Source: an uncultured Synechococcus sp. (lineage in GTDB: Bacteria > Cyanobacteriota > Cyanobacteriia > PCC-6307 > Cyanobiaceae). Taken from it: a stretch of DNA of 45,652 nucleotides. The translations under genes were made by a program, and so were the position numbers. This document shows positions 8,735 through 16,387 of the stretch, one piece after another (the stretch's first letter is position 1; each line of letters begins with the position of its first letter). The notes beneath the pieces were generated by a model. That model saw only the letters and a program-made list of their open reading frames with translations, had not been told where the DNA came from and made no database searches. The stretch covers positions 1 to 45,652 of the forward strand of contig CAJWXK010000003.1 of the NCBI GenBank assembly GCA_913048995.1. The letters run 5' to 3'.

Positions 8735-9868
8735 ATGGCAGTGGGCGTTCCCAGTTCGTTGAACTTTCTGGTGGTTGGTGGTGGCCTTGGTGGTGCGCTG
8801 CTGGCGCTGCATTTGGCAGAAGCCGGCGCCCAGGTGGAGCTGGCCGGCGGACCAATGTCGGCTGGCGCAACTGGTTGGAGCTACGGCGGAGTGCCCTGGT
8901 GGGGTGTGGGCAGTGATGAGCTCGGACAGCTGTTGGCCACTGCCCCTTCCCATTGGCACGCTTTGCAAGATCGCTGTGGTGATTTAGGTGTCAACAGCTG
9001 CAATCTCTGGCTGCATTGGTCTGAGCTCGATTCCTCCGCTGCTGTGGCAGCTGCTCGAGCTGCTTTAGACGCGTTACCGCAGCAACCGCGGCTTGAACAT
9101 CTCAGCGCTGAAGACCTATGGAGCGCTGAACCACTCTGTCAAGGAGCTGCGCTGGGCGGAGCCATACAGATGCCCTACTTGAGAGTGGATCCTGATGGCT
9201 TTCAGCGCGGGATCGATCAAGCCTTGCAGCGCTTGGGCGTGACTCGGTTGCCACCGCTTGATGCGGCATCACTGAGCCAACGGCTCGAGTATGTCGATGC
9301 AGCTGTGCTCTGCGCAGGTGCCTTGTCGGCGCCTCTGCTGCAGCAACTTGATCTGCCCCGGCCATCAGTGTTGCGCTTTAGCTGGGCTGGCGTCCTTCAA
9401 ATCGAGCGCCTGCAGCTGACGAGCAAGACAATCATCATGCCGCTCCTGGGGCAGCGGCGTCAGCGGCAGCTTGCCGATGCCGGCCAGGCACTGGTGCTGG
9501 ATCCCGGCATCTGCCCAGGACCTGGTGGCGGGATCTTGATCGGACAGACCTCATGGTTTGACCAGTCCTTGGAGCATTCACCTGAGCCACAGGCGGAGCA
9601 GCAGCGCTTGATGGCCGCTGGTCAAGGCTTGTTGCCTCAACTCCCCTCTGCAGCTTGTTCAGCGGCAAGGCTTCATCAGCGGCCCGTGGCCTACACCACT
9701 GATCTCTTGCCACTGATGGGTCCGCTTCCGGAGTGCAGCAAGCTTCACCTGTTTACTGGCTTCAGTGTTGCTTTTGTTCAAGCGCCGGTGCTGGCTCCCT
9801 TGATGGCGCAAGCGCTCTTGACGGGTGACTGGAAGCCGCTCAGCTGCTTTGGTTTGCTGAATAGGTGA
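8735..9868 (+). CDS. FAD-dependent oxidoreductase (DAO/glycine oxidase-like)
   Basis: A 377-residue soluble flavoprotein. The N-terminal dinucleotide-binding motif is FLVVGGGLGGALLALHLAEAG (Gly15 onward). Residues around 165-175 (LRVDPDGFQRGIDQAL) match the DAO-family segment that precedes the second FAD contact. The C-terminal part carries RPVAYTTDLLPLMGP and TGFS, the usual FAD/substrate-closing region. The substrate is unknown; an amino-acid or glycine oxidase-like role is only a family-level guess. The last 29 bases overlap the convergent TolC gene. A nearby plus-strand reading at 8731 is a shadow. Confidence 0.85.
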   Translation: MAVGVPSSLNFLVVGGGLGGALLALHLAEAGAQVELAGGPMSAGATGWSYGGVPWWGVGSDELGQLLATAPSHWHALQDRCGDLGVNSCNLWLHWSELDSSAAVAAARAALDALPQQPRLEHLSAEDLWSAEPLCQGAALGGAIQMPYLRVDPDGFQRGIDQALQRLGVTRLPPLDAASLSQRLEYVDAAVLCAGALSAPLLQQLDLPRPSVLRFSWAGVLQIERLQLTSKTIIMPLLGQRRQRQLADAGQALVLDPGICPGPGGGILIGQTSWFDQSLEHSPEPQAEQQRLMAAGQGLLPQLPSAACSAARLHQRPVAYTTDLLPLMGPLPECSKLHLFTGFSVAFVQAPVLAPLMAQALLTGDWKPLSCFGLLNR

Positions 9869-11603
9869 GCGCAGGGGTGAATGGTGCTGCCGGATTACGC
9901 GGGACTGGAAGCAGTTCACGCAGCAGCTGGGCGTAGGTGATGTTGACGTCAACCGTTGCGTCAAGCCGCCGTACCAGGCTGCTGATTAGGCGCTCTTGGG
10001 TGATTGAGAGATCCAATTCACTCGACAACCCTGTCTGATAGCGCAGGCGAACATCGCGGAAGGCCTCCATTGCCGCAGCCACACCGCGCCGCGCTGAGGC
10101 CAGCTTGGCCAGGCTCGCTTCGTGGTTAAAAAACGCACTTTCGAGACGAAGTCGAATCGCATTGCGTCGCGTCGCGTAATCCTGAGCGCTGGCTTGTGAG
10201 CGCTGATCAAGGGCGCGGGCTCGTCCGGCTGTAGTGCCCGCATCAAACAGCAGCCAGGTGATACTGAGTCCCAGGGACCAGTCGTAGCCACTGTTATTGA
10301 ACACCGTGTTGATGGGGCTGCCGCAGCAGCCGCCGTTTTTACCGATGACGTTGTACATCTGCTCGTTGACGCCGTAGGTCCCGGCATTGGCGAATAGTGA
10401 GAGCTTTGGCAGCAGATCGGCGGCTACCGCATCACTGCGTCGCGCCAAAGCATTGCGGGCGGCCAGAATCGCCTCCAGTTCCGGATTGCCTCGGTAGGCC
10501 GCCAGCAGACTGGCTTCCAAATCCAGGGGCCAGGCAGGCATCGGCTCAATTGGATCGGCTGTCGTCACGCTGATTTGTGGATCGACGTTGAGGACCACGC
10601 TGAGGGCACGCCTGGCGATGGCCCGGTCCGCCATGGCCTGGATCAGTGCTTCTTGATCGCTCGCTTCAATGGCGCGGCGGCGCATCACATCAAGGCGTGG
10701 CACTAGACCTGCTCGCTGAAGATCGAGCGTGTCCTGCAGAATCATTAGATCGTTCTGCACCGCGGCATCTTGAATGCGGACGTTCTGATCAGCCTGCTGA
10801 AGTCGGTAATACGCCTCACTGACGTCGAGCTGCAGTCGCCTCAGCTGGTTGGCGTAGAGGCTTCGTTGCTCCTGAAGCTTGGATCGGGACGCTTCCACCC
10901 GTGGAGTTCGCGCAAAATCAAGTAGTGCGTAGTCCAGTTGCAACCCGGCATCGCCAGCATTTTCGACTTGATTGAAGTAGGCGCCGCCACCTGCCGGGGT
11001 ATAGAAGGGGCCATCGGTGGCTTTGCCAGAAGCAGCTCTGAGCCCGTTTTTGGATAGTGCTGGCACCTTGTTCAGGCTGTTGTTGCCTGTGGGGACGTTG
11101 ATGTTGTTGCTGGCCTTGCCGGTGCTGCCCTCGGCGTAAGCGCTGATCTGTGGCCAGTAGGTGCCGAGCGCGGCCTGCAGTTCAGACAGGGCTGCGGCGA
11201 CGCGCAGGCGTTGGCTTTGCAGCCCAGGATTGTTGGCCACAGCAATCTGCAGGGCACGCTTGAGGCTCACCGACTCAATCACTCCGGGTTTGAGCTCAGT
11301 CGCATCGGGCAACTCCAGAGGAGTTGGGGAGCCAGGTTCTGGGCTCAGAGCCGAGCTGGCAGCGGCATTGGGCTTCAGCAGTGACTTGGGGAGAGGTTGC
11401 GCTGGAGCGAAGCGTTCAGTGGTTGGCTCCGGTTCAGCCGGGATTAGCGCGTCAAGGGCGCGGAGCTGGAGGTCCAGTTGGCGCCAGCTCTGCTCCAGTC
11501 GCTGCACGCCCCCATCGATTTCGTCATTCTCAAGCAGCTGCTGAGCCTTGGAGGCTGGCTGATCAACGAAGCTGAGCGCCAGCGCGACGGCTGCCCACCG
11601 CAT
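9840..11603 (-). CDS. TolC-family outer-membrane efflux channel
   Basis: About 587 residues, longer than typical TolC because of a Pro/Ala-rich N-terminal region. A signal peptide (MRWAAVALALSFVD...ASKA) is best read from ATG 11603. A GTG at 11630 would add nine residues, and the track start at 11762 runs into the hlyD 5' end. Two repeated helical hairpin units are visible: LKRALQIAVANNPGLQSQR, and LEASLLAAYRGNPELEAILAAR about 250 residues later. SLGLSITWLLFDAGTTAGRARAL is the OEP signature. It is divergent from the HlyD gene across about 100 bases, and probably supplies the outer-membrane part of the neighbouring exporter. Confidence 0.93.
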   Translation of the reverse strand: MRWAAVALALSFVDQPASKAQQLLENDEIDGGVQRLEQSWRQLDLQLRALDALIPAEPEPTTERFAPAQPLPKSLLKPNAAASSALSPEPGSPTPLELPDATELKPGVIESVSLKRALQIAVANNPGLQSQRLRVAAALSELQAALGTYWPQISAYAEGSTGKASNNINVPTGNNSLNKVPALSKNGLRAASGKATDGPFYTPAGGGAYFNQVENAGDAGLQLDYALLDFARTPRVEASRSKLQEQRSLYANQLRRLQLDVSEAYYRLQQADQNVRIQDAAVQNDLMILQDTLDLQRAGLVPRLDVMRRRAIEASDQEALIQAMADRAIARRALSVVLNVDPQISVTTADPIEPMPAWPLDLEASLLAAYRGNPELEAILAARNALARRSDAVAADLLPKLSLFANAGTYGVNEQMYNVIGKNGGCCGSPINTVFNNSGYDWSLGLSITWLLFDAGTTAGRARALDQRSQASAQDYATRRNAIRLRLESAFFNHEASLAKLASARRGVAAAMEAFRDVRLRYQTGLSSELDLSITQERLISSLVRRLDATVDVNITYAQLLRELLPVPRNPAAPFTPALTYSANQSS

Positions 11604-11703
11604 CAGGCAAAGCCAGCGCTGCTGCAACACTCTGCCTTTGAGAAATCTGGCGCAGTTTGGCCCCACTTGGCTTTTTCTGCCCGGAGTGAGTCGCCGGATC
11701 CCA

Positions 11704-13044
11704 ATGCTGGAGCAGGCCAAATCAAAATTTGTGCAGCGATTCGCCCACCAGCGTGATCGCATCGTTTCGGCCTGGGCCGGATTGAGTGATCACAGCCAGG
11801 TGGGGGTGACGCTGGTGGGAGTGAGTGGTGTGCTCGCTCTTTGGGCCCTGTTCTGGCCAGTGCCAACAGAGGTCAGGGGTCATGGGGTGCTCATCTACCC
11901 CGATAACGCTGGCGTTCTCAATGCCCGCGTTGATGGCCAGGTGCTGAAGGTCAAGACGCAGGTGGGTGATTCAGTCCGTCAGGGTCAGGTATTGATGACC
12001 CTCTATTTGCCTGTTCTTGAGCGTCAGTTGCAGCAGCAACGCGGCAACTTGGCCCAGCTGGAGGTGATCAACGACGATCTCAACCAGCGCGATGCGATGC
12101 GCTTAGGGACCGAAAAGACTGCTCTTGATGTCACCCTCGCCAAGTTGGATGACGACGTACGCCGCTATAGCGCTCTGCAGAACACCTTCTCCGCGAAGCT
12201 CAGCAACCTGGAGTGGCTAAGCCAGCGTCAAGTGGTGGCTCCGCTTTCCCGTGCTGTGGTCTCAGTGCAGCAGGGATTCACTGACACGAGCGTCAACCTT
12301 GATGACGTCAAGATCAATCGCAAGCAGGTCCTCACTGACTATCAGCAGGTGAAGCTGACGATTGAAACCGAGGCCCTCAAGCGTCAGTTCCGCATTGATG
12401 ATCTCCGGCGTCAGATCGCAGTGACAGAAGCACAGATTGAATTTGACGGCACTGTGGTGGCCGGCCGTGATGGCCATGTTCTCGACCTGCAGGTCATCCC
12501 TGGTCAGACGGTGAAACTGCGGGATCGTCTTGGAACCATTGGCAATGTTGCGAACACCACAACTAAGGCGCCGGATCTCAAAGCAGTCGCCTATTACTCA
12601 CCGGCTGATGCTCGCCGTTTGCCTCTTGGCTTGCCGGTGGAAGTCGTGCCGCAGTGGAAGCAGCGGGGCCGTTTTGGCGGCATCGTTGGCAAGGTGAGCA
12701 GCGTGCTCACCTTGCCCTCCACCGAGGAGGATGTGGCGACCACCACTGGGAACCCCGAGCTGGCCAAGGCTCTCACCAAAGACGGCCCGGTGATGCGCGC
12801 AGAGATCGAACTGGAGCGAGATGTCAACAGCCTTGATGGCTACCGCTGGACACTCTCTTGGGGGAGTGGAGTCTTCCCAATCCGTGAAGGCCTGACAGCA
12901 ACCTCCCACGCATATGTTGAATGGCGATCACCGTTGAGTTACGTCATTCCTGGTCTGCGCTCACTGACTGGTGGCTACCGCACGTTGCGGCTGGATCGTC
13001 TCTGGAATCGATCGTTCCTGCAGCAGCCCGACACGATTGAATGA
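11704..13044 (+). CDS. HlyD-family periplasmic adaptor (membrane fusion protein)
   Basis: About 446 residues from ATG 11704; the track start 11638 adds 22 unlikely residues. One N-terminal membrane helix (VGVTLVGVSGVLALWALF) is followed by a split biotinyl-lipoyl domain. Its first half is VDGQVLKVKTQVGDSVRQGQVL and its second half FDGTVVAGRDGHVLDL. A long coiled coil (about 105-245) connects them. A beta-barrel part and a C-terminal segment SPLSYVIPGLRSLTGGYR resemble HlyD proteins of the NHLM/bacteriocin type. No ABC transporter or peptidase is nearby. Instead a small membrane protein follows after four bases, and FUSC transporters and TolC flank it, which points to a proton-driven tripartite exporter. 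Confidence 0.92.
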   Translation: MLEQAKSKFVQRFAHQRDRIVSAWAGLSDHSQVGVTLVGVSGVLALWALFWPVPTEVRGHGVLIYPDNAGVLNARVDGQVLKVKTQVGDSVRQGQVLMTLYLPVLERQLQQQRGNLAQLEVINDDLNQRDAMRLGTEKTALDVTLAKLDDDVRRYSALQNTFSAKLSNLEWLSQRQVVAPLSRAVVSVQQGFTDTSVNLDDVKINRKQVLTDYQQVKLTIETEALKRQFRIDDLRRQIAVTEAQIEFDGTVVAGRDGHVLDLQVIPGQTVKLRDRLGTIGNVANTTTKAPDLKAVAYYSPADARRLPLGLPVEVVPQWKQRGRFGGIVGKVSSVLTLPSTEEDVATTTGNPELAKALTKDGPVMRAEIELERDVNSLDGYRWTLSWGSGVFPIREGLTATSHAYVEWRSPLSYVIPGLRSLTGGYRTLRLDRLWNRSFLQQPDTIE

Positions 13045-13048
13045 ACCC

Positions 13049-13237
13049 ATGGCCCGTCCGCGCCTGATCCGTAATGCACTGCTACGCCGTGAGCTGCCCT
13101 GGCTGGTGGCTGATGTAGTGCTGCTTTTGATTTTGTTCAATGCCAATGCCCCCGAGCTTTGGTTTTGGCTGGTGGTGCTGCTGGTGATCTTGGGCTATCG
13201 CTTTGAACGCTGGTGGTCGTCGCGGCCCCAGGCCTGA
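13049..13237 (+). CDS. 62-residue two-helix membrane protein, AaeX-like position
   Basis: Starts at ATG 13049, four bases after the hlyD stop; the track version from 12971 overlaps hlyD and is rejected. The sequence has a basic N-terminus (MARPRLIRNALLRRE), a helix around WLVADVVLLLILF, a short turn, and a second helix ELWFWLVVLLVILGYRF with a basic end. Tight coupling to hlyD suggests a joint function. In enterobacteria the AaeA (HlyD) and AaeB (FUSC) pair is preceded by the similarly sized membrane protein AaeX (DUF1656). I do not claim homology, only similar size, topology and context. Confidence 0.75.
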   Translation: MARPRLIRNALLRRELPWLVADVVLLLILFNANAPELWFWLVVLLVILGYRFERWWSSRPQA

Positions 13238-13239
13238 AT

Positions 13240-14298
13240 TCAGCTGCCCGCTAGTTGAGTCCATAGACGTTCGGTCTCGATCACTGCTCGGCAGGCCTGT
13301 CGGCAGCGCTGCATTCGGCTTGCCATGCGTTCGAGCTGGATCAACTCCAAGGATTGCAGATCACTGTTGTCGAGTTTCTGGTAAATCAGTTGCCAGCTCT
13401 GCGGCGGTGTGAAGAGCTCATTTGGAGGGGATGCCACAAGCTGCCCCTGCCGGCGCGGTTGCAGCAGATTGAACTTCCACGCCTCTAGTCGTTCGCTGAG
13501 GGCGACAAGCACATCGCGTTCGGCCTTGTGGATTGGTTGCAGGCTTTCCAGATCGGGTCTCACCGGCGGCTGGCGCAGCAGTCCGCAGATGGCAACGGTC
13601 AGCCTTGAAGCCGCATTGATCAGATCTGTGATCAGGACATAGCGTGGATGGCGATTTGAGTTCTCCCCCAGTTCCCGCGCCACATTGGGGAGCTCGGTGC
13701 GCAGCTCGATGATCTGGTTACGGGCAGCGGTCTGGAGTGCTCGGGCCTCCAGTCCGCTAAGCGTTGAACCCTCAAGCGGGGCAAGGGCCTGTTCCAGACC
13801 GTTCTGCAGCTGATCGAGGACTGAGGCGTAATGACTGAATACCTGTTCGCTGCTGCGCATCGGCCAGAACAGCTGTAGGCCCAGCATCGTGATCAGCACA
13901 CCAACAGCCGTCCAGAACAGCCGTAGAGAGATCCACATCGACATGTCGCCGCTATGGATTAGCCAGCCCATCACCACAATCAGGCCGCCGACCTTGTAGC
14001 CCACCTTCAGGCGGAACAGTCCTCCCAGCAGGCGCAGAGATCCCAGGGTGATGGCGATTGCCAGGGTGAAGTGAATCCCGTTCAGCCCCCTGAAGGAGAT
14101 GGAGAGCAGCGCGCCTCCAAGGAGAGTGCCCAGCAGTCGCTGGCGGCCTAGCTCCCAGGCGGCGCCATAGGTCCCGCCACTGCAGGCGAAGACCGCCAAG
14201 GGGACGTAGTACCCAAAGGCCACACCACTGATGACTCCAAAGGCATTGCCCAGACCGGCCATGAAGGCGATCCTGAGCTCGCGGCGCGTGACTAACAC
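13240..14298 (-). CDS. FUSC-family membrane transporter, second half
   Basis: About 352 residues from GTG 14298, which overlaps the upstream stop by 7 bases (GTGTTAG). Five to six N-terminal helices (AFMAGLGNAFGVISGVAFGYY, LLGTLLGGALLSI, WISLRLFWTAVGVLITMLGLQLF) are followed by a long soluble helical domain of about 190 residues. The RLLGTLLGG block is the FUSC/ArAE signature. The track start 14388 lies inside the preceding gene and is rejected. It ends 2 bases from the convergent small membrane gene. Together with its upstream partner it amounts to the length of one full AaeB-type protein. Substrates of FUSC pumps include aromatic acids, but none is shown here. Confidence 0.85.
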   Translation of the reverse strand: MLVTRRELRIAFMAGLGNAFGVISGVAFGYYVPLAVFACSGGTYGAAWELGRQRLLGTLLGGALLSISFRGLNGIHFTLAIAITLGSLRLLGGLFRLKVGYKVGGLIVVMGWLIHSGDMSMWISLRLFWTAVGVLITMLGLQLFWPMRSSEQVFSHYASVLDQLQNGLEQALAPLEGSTLSGLEARALQTAARNQIIELRTELPNVARELGENSNRHPRYVLITDLINAASRLTVAICGLLRQPPVRPDLESLQPIHKAERDVLVALSERLEAWKFNLLQPRRQGQLVASPPNELFTPPQSWQLIYQKLDNSDLQSLELIQLERMASRMQRCRQACRAVIETERLWTQLAGS

Positions 14299-15266
14299 GG
14301 CACACTCCGCGCCAGTGCCCGCACACTGCCATGGAGTGGTTGCTGTTCCTGAGCAACCGCCAGTGTCGTCAGGACCGGCAGGTTGCACTCAGCGGCCATG
14401 GTTCGCCACTGCTCCATCGGAGCTGGAGCTTCTGATGCTTGGCCTTGGCCCAGTTCCTGGTGCATCGCTTTGACACTGCTGCGGATCAGTGGTGATCGCT
14501 GAACCACTGCATCAGGCAGTTCCGAGAGCATCTGCTCCCAGGCGATCCAGTGGAAATGCGTGTGCTGCCAAAGCAACACACGCCTTGACCAGCCGGTACG
14601 TCTCAGTTTTTCGCGCCTGGCTCCGCGGCGCTCTTTGGCGATGATCTGCTCAATGCGTTGCAGCGCGGCTGAGAGGGGGGCCACTGCTAATGGCAACGGT
14701 CGTTCCTGTTGCCCGCTCAACCAGAGGTTGTAACGCTCAAGTTGTTCGGTGAGTCTTCTGCGCAGGTTCTGATCTTCCTGGTGCAGTTCCCCGTAGGCAC
14801 CCCAAGGCCAGAACAGCAGACCGACCAAAATGGCGATGATGCAACCCACCACCGTGTCAAGGCCGCGATTAAACACATAGTTCCAGTCGAGCCGCGTGTA
14901 GTCGGGGATCATCAGGAACATCACGCTGAGTAAGCCTCCGGTGGCCAGTCCACTGGACCAGCCGCAATAACGCAGCACCGGAATCATCACCAGTAGGGAC
15001 AGCAGCACTCCGGGCCAGCCCTGCACGATCGTGTGAACGATGAAGGTGATCACACCTCCCATGGCTGTACCTAAGACGCGGCTGGTGGCTGCCTTCAAGG
15101 TCTGGTCGTCACTGTCATCAGTAACGACCACCACGGCTATCAGTGGATACCAGACAAACTCGACGCGCTCAGTCCACAACGCGATCGCAGCGGTGATGAA
15201 GGCCGCTGTTGCCAGCTTGAGACTGTTGCGGAGCAGCGGAGCCAACAACGGGTCTGCACCAAGCAA
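14292..15266 (-). CDS. FUSC-family membrane transporter, first half
   Basis: A 324-residue protein with a TTG start, the only in-frame start before an upstream stop. About six N-terminal helices (LKLATAAFITAAIAL, YPLIAVVVV, VLGTAMGGVITFIV, GVLLSLLVMIPVL, VVGCIIAILVGLLFWP) are followed by a soluble helical domain with many Arg and Gln. SRVLGTAMGGV matches the FUSC core motif. It overlaps the next FUSC gene by 7 bases, so the two chains are probably made in equal amounts and pair into one transporter. The promoter would lie in 15267-15316. Confidence 0.85.
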   Translation of the reverse strand: MLGADPLLAPLLRNSLKLATAAFITAAIALWTERVEFVWYPLIAVVVVTDDSDDQTLKAATSRVLGTAMGGVITFIVHTIVQGWPGVLLSLLVMIPVLRYCGWSSGLATGGLLSVMFLMIPDYTRLDWNYVFNRGLDTVVGCIIAILVGLLFWPWGAYGELHQEDQNLRRRLTEQLERYNLWLSGQQERPLPLAVAPLSAALQRIEQIIAKERRGARREKLRRTGWSRRVLLWQHTHFHWIAWEQMLSELPDAVVQRSPLIRSSVKAMHQELGQGQASEAPAPMEQWRTMAAECNLPVLTTLAVAQEQQPLHGSVRALARSVPC

Positions 15267-15316
15267 AAGATGTGCGCAGTGTGCAGAGGCAGAAGGGCTG
15301 CTTCAACTGAGTCTGA

Positions 15317-15520
15317 TCAGCTCAATAGACCGGCATCGGTCAGGACTGGCAGTAGCCAGCCGGGGATGCCATCGCGGTTCCAGTCCCAAATGCCGTGACG
15401 TTTGCTGATGAAGATGTTTTCCCTGCGGCTGTAGGCCGCCAAGACAGCAGGTCGGTCAAGGGCTTCTAAGGCATCCTCCCGGCGGATCCGCCGCAGCCGC
15501 TCGAGAGGGTTGTGCTCCAC
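15317..15520 (-). CDS. Small conserved hypothetical protein
   Basis: 67 residues from GTG 15520. Charged N-terminal half (LERLRRIRREDALEALDRP), then SKRHGIWDWNRDGIPGWLLPVL, a composition typical of a folded protein rather than a chance ORF. Third positions are GC-rich like its neighbours. It lies just upstream of the FUSC pair on the same strand, about 50 bases from its start, so co-transcription is possible. Function unknown. Confidence 0.6.
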   Translation of the reverse strand: MEHNPLERLRRIRREDALEALDRPAVLAAYSRRENIFISKRHGIWDWNRDGIPGWLLPVLTDAGLLS

Positions 15521-15570
15521 GTAATAACTGTAACCAAGGGCACATTCTGCTGCCGATCGCGAAAGCTGGC

Positions 15571-15756
15571 TCAGATTTCGTTGCGGAGTTGTTGGGCCCG
15601 TAATTCCAGATCGCTGTCTTCTGAAGCTGGGACTGTGCCGGAGCGGCTTTCTTGGATGCTCTTGCGTTGGGCCTGTTGCTGGAAGCGGCGTTTGAGTTCT
15701 GCATTCACTGCCCCCTGCGGGGTATTGGGCCTGGGAACCGCTGAGGAATCGCTCAT
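15571..15756 (-). CDS. Small hydrophilic hypothetical protein
   Basis: 61 residues from ATG 15756. The sequence is polar and predicted helical: NTPQGAVNAELKRRFQQQA in the middle and LELRAQQLRNEI at the end, with a short Ser/Glu linker. No membrane segment, no cysteines. It heads a possible minus-strand run with the 67-residue gene 50 bases downstream. I do not recognise the family, though the helical Gln/Arg composition and clean ATG favour a real gene. Confidence 0.55.
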   Translation of the reverse strand: MSDSSAVPRPNTPQGAVNAELKRRFQQQAQRKSIQESRSGTVPASEDSDLELRAQQLRNEI

Positions 15757-15858
15757 GCGGACAGCATGATTCCCATTTGGGGTTGGATTGGTTAAGAGCA
15801 GCTGACGGTCAGAAGCTGATGCTGTTCCTAGTGTCAGGACTCACGCTCTATCGCTGTC

Positions 15859-16386
15859 ATGGCCGTTCCTTCGAGCCGGAACCTGCGCATCACCACCGGG
15901 GTGCTGTTGCTGCTCGCCGGCATGGCCTCGATCGTGTTCCCCTTTCTCTCTGCGATTGCGCTGACGATCGGATTCGGTTCTGTTGCTGTGGTGGCTGGTG
16001 TGTCTCAGCTAACGCGCCTCGGGGCTGGCGACGATGGGCGTTCCAAGCTCTTTCGCCTGCTTTCCGCCCTTCTCTATCTAGGCGGAGGACTATTTGTCCT
16101 GGTTTATCCGCTCGATAGCAGCTTCAGTCTCACGTTGTTCCTGGGGGCATTGCTGCTCGTTGAGGCGGTGATGGAGCTGGCAGCTGCAGCAGCTGCCTCG
16201 GGCCCCGCTCGCGCGGCTGTTCTGGTTGATGGAGTGATCACCGGTCTGTTAGGCGTGCTCGTCTTGGCTGAGTGGCCCACCGATACGCTCTGGGCCATCG
16301 GTACTTTTTTTGGAGTGGCTCTGTTCATCAGCGCATTTCGTATGTTCAGTGCTGGTGATCTACAACCTGGCGCCGATGCCAGCTGA
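15859..16386 (+). CDS. HdeD-like membrane protein (DUF308)
   Basis: 175 residues with six predicted helices in pairs: TTGVLLLLAGMASIVFPFLSA, LTIGFGSVAVVAGVSQL, LLSALLYLGGGLFVLVYP, LTLFLGALLLVEAVMEL, VDGVITGLLGVLVL and FFGVALFISAFRM. Each pair repeats the G.....P pattern of the DUF308/HdeD family, which is linked to acid resistance in E. coli but is of unknown role in cyanobacteria. It is a single gene on the plus strand, ending one base before the convergent LCP gene. Confidence 0.85.
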   Translation: MAVPSSRNLRITTGVLLLLAGMASIVFPFLSAIALTIGFGSVAVVAGVSQLTRLGAGDDGRSKLFRLLSALLYLGGGLFVLVYPLDSSFSLTLFLGALLLVEAVMELAAAAAASGPARAAVLVDGVITGLLGVLVLAEWPTDTLWAIGTFFGVALFISAFRMFSAGDLQPGADAS

Positions 16387-16387
16387 T

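Noticed and set aside
15181-15188. GCGATCGC (HIP1) sites, also at 19742, 22129 and 38753
   Set aside because: Four copies in 45 kb is only slightly above chance and not the enrichment seen in HIP1-rich cyanobacteria.
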